Source: Rhizobium sp. CB3090 (GTDB lineage Bacteria > Pseudomonadota > Alphaproteobacteria > Rhizobiales > Rhizobiaceae). Taken from it: 64,000 bases of DNA. Under the pieces are notes generated by a model, which saw only the letters and a program-made list of their open reading frames with translations, made no database searches and had not been told where the DNA came from. Below, piece after piece: positions 61,358-64,000 of the stretch (positions within the stretch are counted from its first letter, which is position 1; the number at the start of each line of letters is the position of its first letter). The stretch covers positions 1,116,001 to 1,180,000 of the forward strand of contig NZ_CP121662.1 of assembly GCF_029714285.1 (NCBI RefSeq), read 5' to 3'. Both the position numbers and the translations under genes were made by a program.

Positions 61358-62499
61358 GCGAACCGATCAGTCCTCCGCGGCTCGGCAGGCTGCGACGGAG
61401 GAATGAAGAACCCCGCCTTGCGGTCACCGCCATTCGGCCCAGGGAGCGGAAACTTGCTCCCAAACAGCTTTTGCCACAGCTCGCCGCTCTTCTGCGCATC
61501 ATCCGAATCCAGCGCCTCGCGCGCCTGTCCGGCAGCCGTCGAGATAGCGGTGTGGAAGGCTCCGAAGTCCTCCGCCGAGAGCCGCTTCAGCACGTTGTGC
61601 TCCGGCACACCATGGTCAGGGAGTTCGGGTACCTGACCGAGGATCGCTGGGATACGCCAGGTGTCTCGCATTGTTTCCAGAACCTGGACTAAGCCGGAAG
61701 CAATCGAAGTGGTGCCATCGTTCAGGACGTGGCCGATCATGTGTTCGAGCGGATATCCCTTCGGGTATTTGGGCAGGCTCAGTGCGTTCTGTTGGCGCCA
61801 CCATTTGGTCGCGCGCACCAGGTTCACGTAATGACCATTGCAGGCGCGGTTCTTGGCTGCCGTCCATTGGATCTGAGCGAGCGGATGTGTCCGGCCCCAG
61901 TTACCAACATCGCGATCTGGCAGGAACAACGGATTTGGACGCCAGTTGCCTGCCGGCGCGTCATCTAGCGCCAGGGGCTGTGTGCCGAAGGGCGTGGGCT
62001 GCCAGCGCTCGTTGAGGCGCCAAGTCGCGTCTTCTTCCAGCGCGTTGTCCGTCAGGACCGACTTCGAACGGTACAACCGCTCCATCGCCTGCCTGGATGC
62101 GGGATCGGTCGGCAGCGCGGTGATGACCAGATCGATGTCGACATAGGACAGTTCGATCCCGAACGACCGTCCTTGCGGGCGCCATTTCCCTGGATAATGG
62201 CGCTCCAGGAAGGGAACGAATTTGTCCATCGCCTGCTGTGGCGTCGTCTCATGGTAATCGATGTCAGTGACCACGACGATATCGACGTCGGGCCGCTTGT
62301 CTCCGGTCGGACGAATGGCGGTCGAACGGCGAATGCTTCCTTGCAGGAAGGTGGCGACCACGATTGCATTCAAGTCTCTGTCGGCCGACAGTCGTGACCG
62401 GAGCGTGTTCGCTCCTGCCTTCCAATCTTCCTTTTGCCTGTCCGTAGGGCGGATGTCGCGGAGGAATTCAGTGAATTGCGCTTTAAGTTCCATACTCAA
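61354..62499 (-). CDS. CBASS CD-NTase (cGAS/DncV-like nucleotidyltransferase)
   Basis: 381 residues. The polymerase-beta-type active site is complete: Gly54-Ser55 in FLQGSIRRST, Asp71 and Asp73 in RPDVDIVVV and a third Asp in SYVDIDLVIT near 121-123. The enzyme makes a cyclic oligonucleotide upon phage infection; the exact product is not readable but should be one recognised by a SAVED effector, usually a cyclic trinucleotide. The C-terminus ends in TDRFA, the tail that Cap2 would conjugate. It is the second gene of the operon, overlapping cap4 and cap2 by four bases each. The clade cannot be assigned by eye. Confidence 0.88.
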   Translation of the reverse strand: MSMELKAQFTEFLRDIRPTDRQKEDWKAGANTLRSRLSADRDLNAIVVATFLQGSIRRSTAIRPTGDKRPDVDIVVVTDIDYHETTPQQAMDKFVPFLERHYPGKWRPQGRSFGIELSYVDIDLVITALPTDPASRQAMERLYRSKSVLTDNALEEDATWRLNERWQPTPFGTQPLALDDAPAGNWRPNPLFLPDRDVGNWGRTHPLAQIQWTAAKNRACNGHYVNLVRATKWWRQQNALSLPKYPKGYPLEHMIGHVLNDGTTSIASGLVQVLETMRDTWRIPAILGQVPELPDHGVPEHNVLKRLSAEDFGAFHTAISTAAGQAREALDSDDAQKSGELWQKLFGSKFPLPGPNGGDRKAGFFIPPSQPAEPRRTDRFA

Positions 62500-63998
62500 C
62501 CAATCCTGAAAGAGGGGTGGTAGCTACCGTCTACGGCACCCTTGAAGTCGAACTCGTACAATGTGACTGGCCCTATCGCGTCGCGATGCTGACCCATGAA
62601 AAATGTGAAGGCATTCGGCGCGGAGATGAAGAAATGCCGCCTTGATCCGAAGGCTGGGCGGAGAGCCTTCACCGCAGCCGCGATCTGATCTGCAAGGTCG
62701 GCCGCGTGTTCACCCCCAGCCAGGGACTTCTGGCTGGCACCGTTCGCTGCGACGACATGAAGAATCCGGCCGACGCTCTGAACACGCGCCTTCACATAGG
62801 CCTCAACATCATCCATGGCGTTCCGAGAAAGGCTCACGACTACCGCAATATCGTCTCCGTCGCCGACCTGTATGACTTCTGTCGTCGCCGGCTGTCCGCT
62901 CTTGCCGTCGTCCGAACGCCAGACGGATGTAGGGCCTCGACCCTTCTGATTGAGTTCGACGTGCGTGGTCGTCTTGAAGCCGAGCATGGCTCCGGCAAGG
63001 AAGGCGACTGAGGAGTGAGTGTCGAGAAACAGTCGGATATTCTTGTCGGTCTTACGCACACGCGTGAGGAAGTCTTCTACTGCGGACCTGACTTCCGTGT
63101 TCCAGTCAGCACCTGCCTGGAGGTGGCGGACGTCGAACATGTGAAGAAGCGACAAGGTGTTCTCGGAGGTGGCATCGAGGTAGTCTGTTGGGCCATCGCT
63201 GAACGACCTTATGGAAATGTTCTTTCGATCTTCCGGCTGAGTGGATTTGATCCAGCCCTGTTCGATGCAAAGCTCCTCGAAGGCCTCCCTGGTTAGCACA
63301 TTGCGCTCGGTCGCCTTGAGCGCACGGGCCGCGCCGTCGAACTTGAACTCGAGACTGTTTCCTCCGGTCGACAGGCCCACTACCTGGAACCGAAGATCCA
63401 CGTCCTCCCGCATGTCTTGCAGAGAATGGTAGCCCTCCATGATATGGAAGGTATCGAGGATCGCGAAGAGTTCCTCGTCAGTATCGAGCTTGAGATGCTC
63501 TCGCCAGAGCTTGCGGACCTCACCCATCTCGCTTCTCTCGGTTTTGCCGACGGCGAGTTTCTCCAGGTCCAGAGACTTGTCGGCTGTCTTGAGGAGCTTC
63601 GACAGTGGATCATCATCTCGTACACGGTCGGTCGTAACCAGCGTGAACGTGGAACGGGGAGGGGCTTTGTCGACAGCCTCCTTCAACCGTTCCAAGATCG
63701 AGAATGCTGTAGCGCCGATGAATTCAGGCTCAACCAGATCCTTGAAGCCGAACCGTCCAGCCTGATTGACGTGGAACTTCACTTGATGGTGAGCGGTCTC
63801 GACCCTGAACGAACGACGCCCAGCCTGACCCGGATTGTAGCGCACGACGACATCGTCGAAGCCCTTCGGACCGTCCGCCTCATATGAGACCTCGACAACA
63901 TGTGCCTTCTCCGGATCGCGTAGACCCGAAGCATGTATCCAAAAGAACCGGGCCTGGTAGTCGTGCCCATCCCAGTTCGCAATTACCGCGTCGGCCAT
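62496..63998 (-). CDS. cap4: CBASS effector Cap4-like (nuclease-SAVED)
   Basis: 500 residues with the ATG three bases from the right edge, so the promoter is outside. The N-terminal 200 residues resemble the DUF4297-type dsDNA endonuclease: FDDVVVRY around Asp48/49 and QVKFHV (Q72-x-K74), a PD-(D/E)xK core with Gln in place of Glu. The C-terminal 200 residues are a SAVED domain (FLDTHSSVAFLAGAMLG, VWRSDDG, DLADQIAAAVKAL and FFISAPNAFTFFMGQH). On binding the cyclic nucleotide it should oligomerise and degrade cell DNA. It is the first gene of the type II CBASS operon. Confidence 0.85.
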   Translation of the reverse strand: MADAVIANWDGHDYQARFFWIHASGLRDPEKAHVVEVSYEADGPKGFDDVVVRYNPGQAGRRSFRVETAHHQVKFHVNQAGRFGFKDLVEPEFIGATAFSILERLKEAVDKAPPRSTFTLVTTDRVRDDDPLSKLLKTADKSLDLEKLAVGKTERSEMGEVRKLWREHLKLDTDEELFAILDTFHIMEGYHSLQDMREDVDLRFQVVGLSTGGNSLEFKFDGAARALKATERNVLTREAFEELCIEQGWIKSTQPEDRKNISIRSFSDGPTDYLDATSENTLSLLHMFDVRHLQAGADWNTEVRSAVEDFLTRVRKTDKNIRLFLDTHSSVAFLAGAMLGFKTTTHVELNQKGRGPTSVWRSDDGKSGQPATTEVIQVGDGDDIAVVVSLSRNAMDDVEAYVKARVQSVGRILHVVAANGASQKSLAGGEHAADLADQIAAAVKALRPAFGSRRHFFISAPNAFTFFMGQHRDAIGPVTLYEFDFKGAVDGSYHPSFRIG

Positions 63999-64000
63999 GC

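Noticed and set aside
1..64000. CRISPR arrays, tRNA or rRNA genes, phage integrases and attachment sites
   Set aside because: No regularly spaced repeats, cloverleaf-like tRNA ends, rRNA motifs or tyrosine-recombinase genes were seen. A computed tRNA and repeat scan would be decisive.

Overview
The window reads as GC-rich alphaproteobacterial DNA, most likely from a Rhizobium/Agrobacterium-type member of the Hyphomicrobiales. This rests on the look of the protein families (PmtA-like phospholipid methyltransferase, tri-heme cytochrome with an IorAB-type molybdenum hydroxylase, IS630-family element) and is inference, since no rRNA, tRNA or replication gene is present. Several genes need TTG or GTG starts. 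These were chosen from ribosome-binding sites, stop/start overlaps or a paralogous gene.

Left part (about 1-29.6 kb) is metabolic and transport accessory DNA. It opens with a three-gene dehydrogenase operon (iorA, iorB, membrane cytochrome c) behind a LysR regulator. Near-identical dyads lie in front of both the operon and the regulator. Next come a Tat-exported cyclophilin-like protein, an MFS exporter, a PmtA/DedA pair, and an RND efflux pump with its adaptor. An IS630 element sits 16 bp upstream of a flavin reductase gene. A CpxRA-like two-component system lies beside a truncated duplicate of the efflux adaptor. The same box, four GTNAAG hexamers spaced 10-11-10, stands in front of the efflux operon, the truncated adaptor/response regulator and a lipoprotein gene, so these probably form one envelope-stress regulon. 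Two MBL-fold hydrolases, an alpha/beta hydrolase, a PadR regulator with a divergent alcohol dehydrogenase, and an aldo/keto reductase follow. Decayed remnants (SRAP peptidase, alpha/beta hydrolase, ferredoxin) are scattered through this part.

Right part (about 29.8-64 kb) is a dense defence island. It holds hipA overlapping a HAD phosphatase with no visible hipB, a Druantia type III pair (druH-druE), and an undescribed-looking operon of a TnsA-like protein, a soluble FtsH-like AAA+/M41 protease and a small protein. These are followed by a HEPN-domain protein and a ThyA-like nucleotide hydroxymethylase/methylase carrying the Asn-to-Asp switch typical of dCMP enzymes, paired with a protein resembling alpha-glutamyl/putrescinyl thymine pyrophosphorylases. 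Then come a HigBA-like pair with an IrrE protease domain, a MazG-like pyrophosphohydrolase, a small-peptide/papain-like-protease operon, and a cluster of secreted Cys-rich repeat and membrane proteins. A complete type II CBASS operon (cap4 nuclease-SAVED, CD-NTase, cap2, cap3) reaches the right edge.

The best candidates for undescribed systems are the TnsA-like/FtsH-like operon (43.6-46.4 kb), the ThyA-like/pyrophosphorylase-like pair (48.5-50.4 kb) and the secreted Cys-repeat cluster (55.5-58.9 kb).
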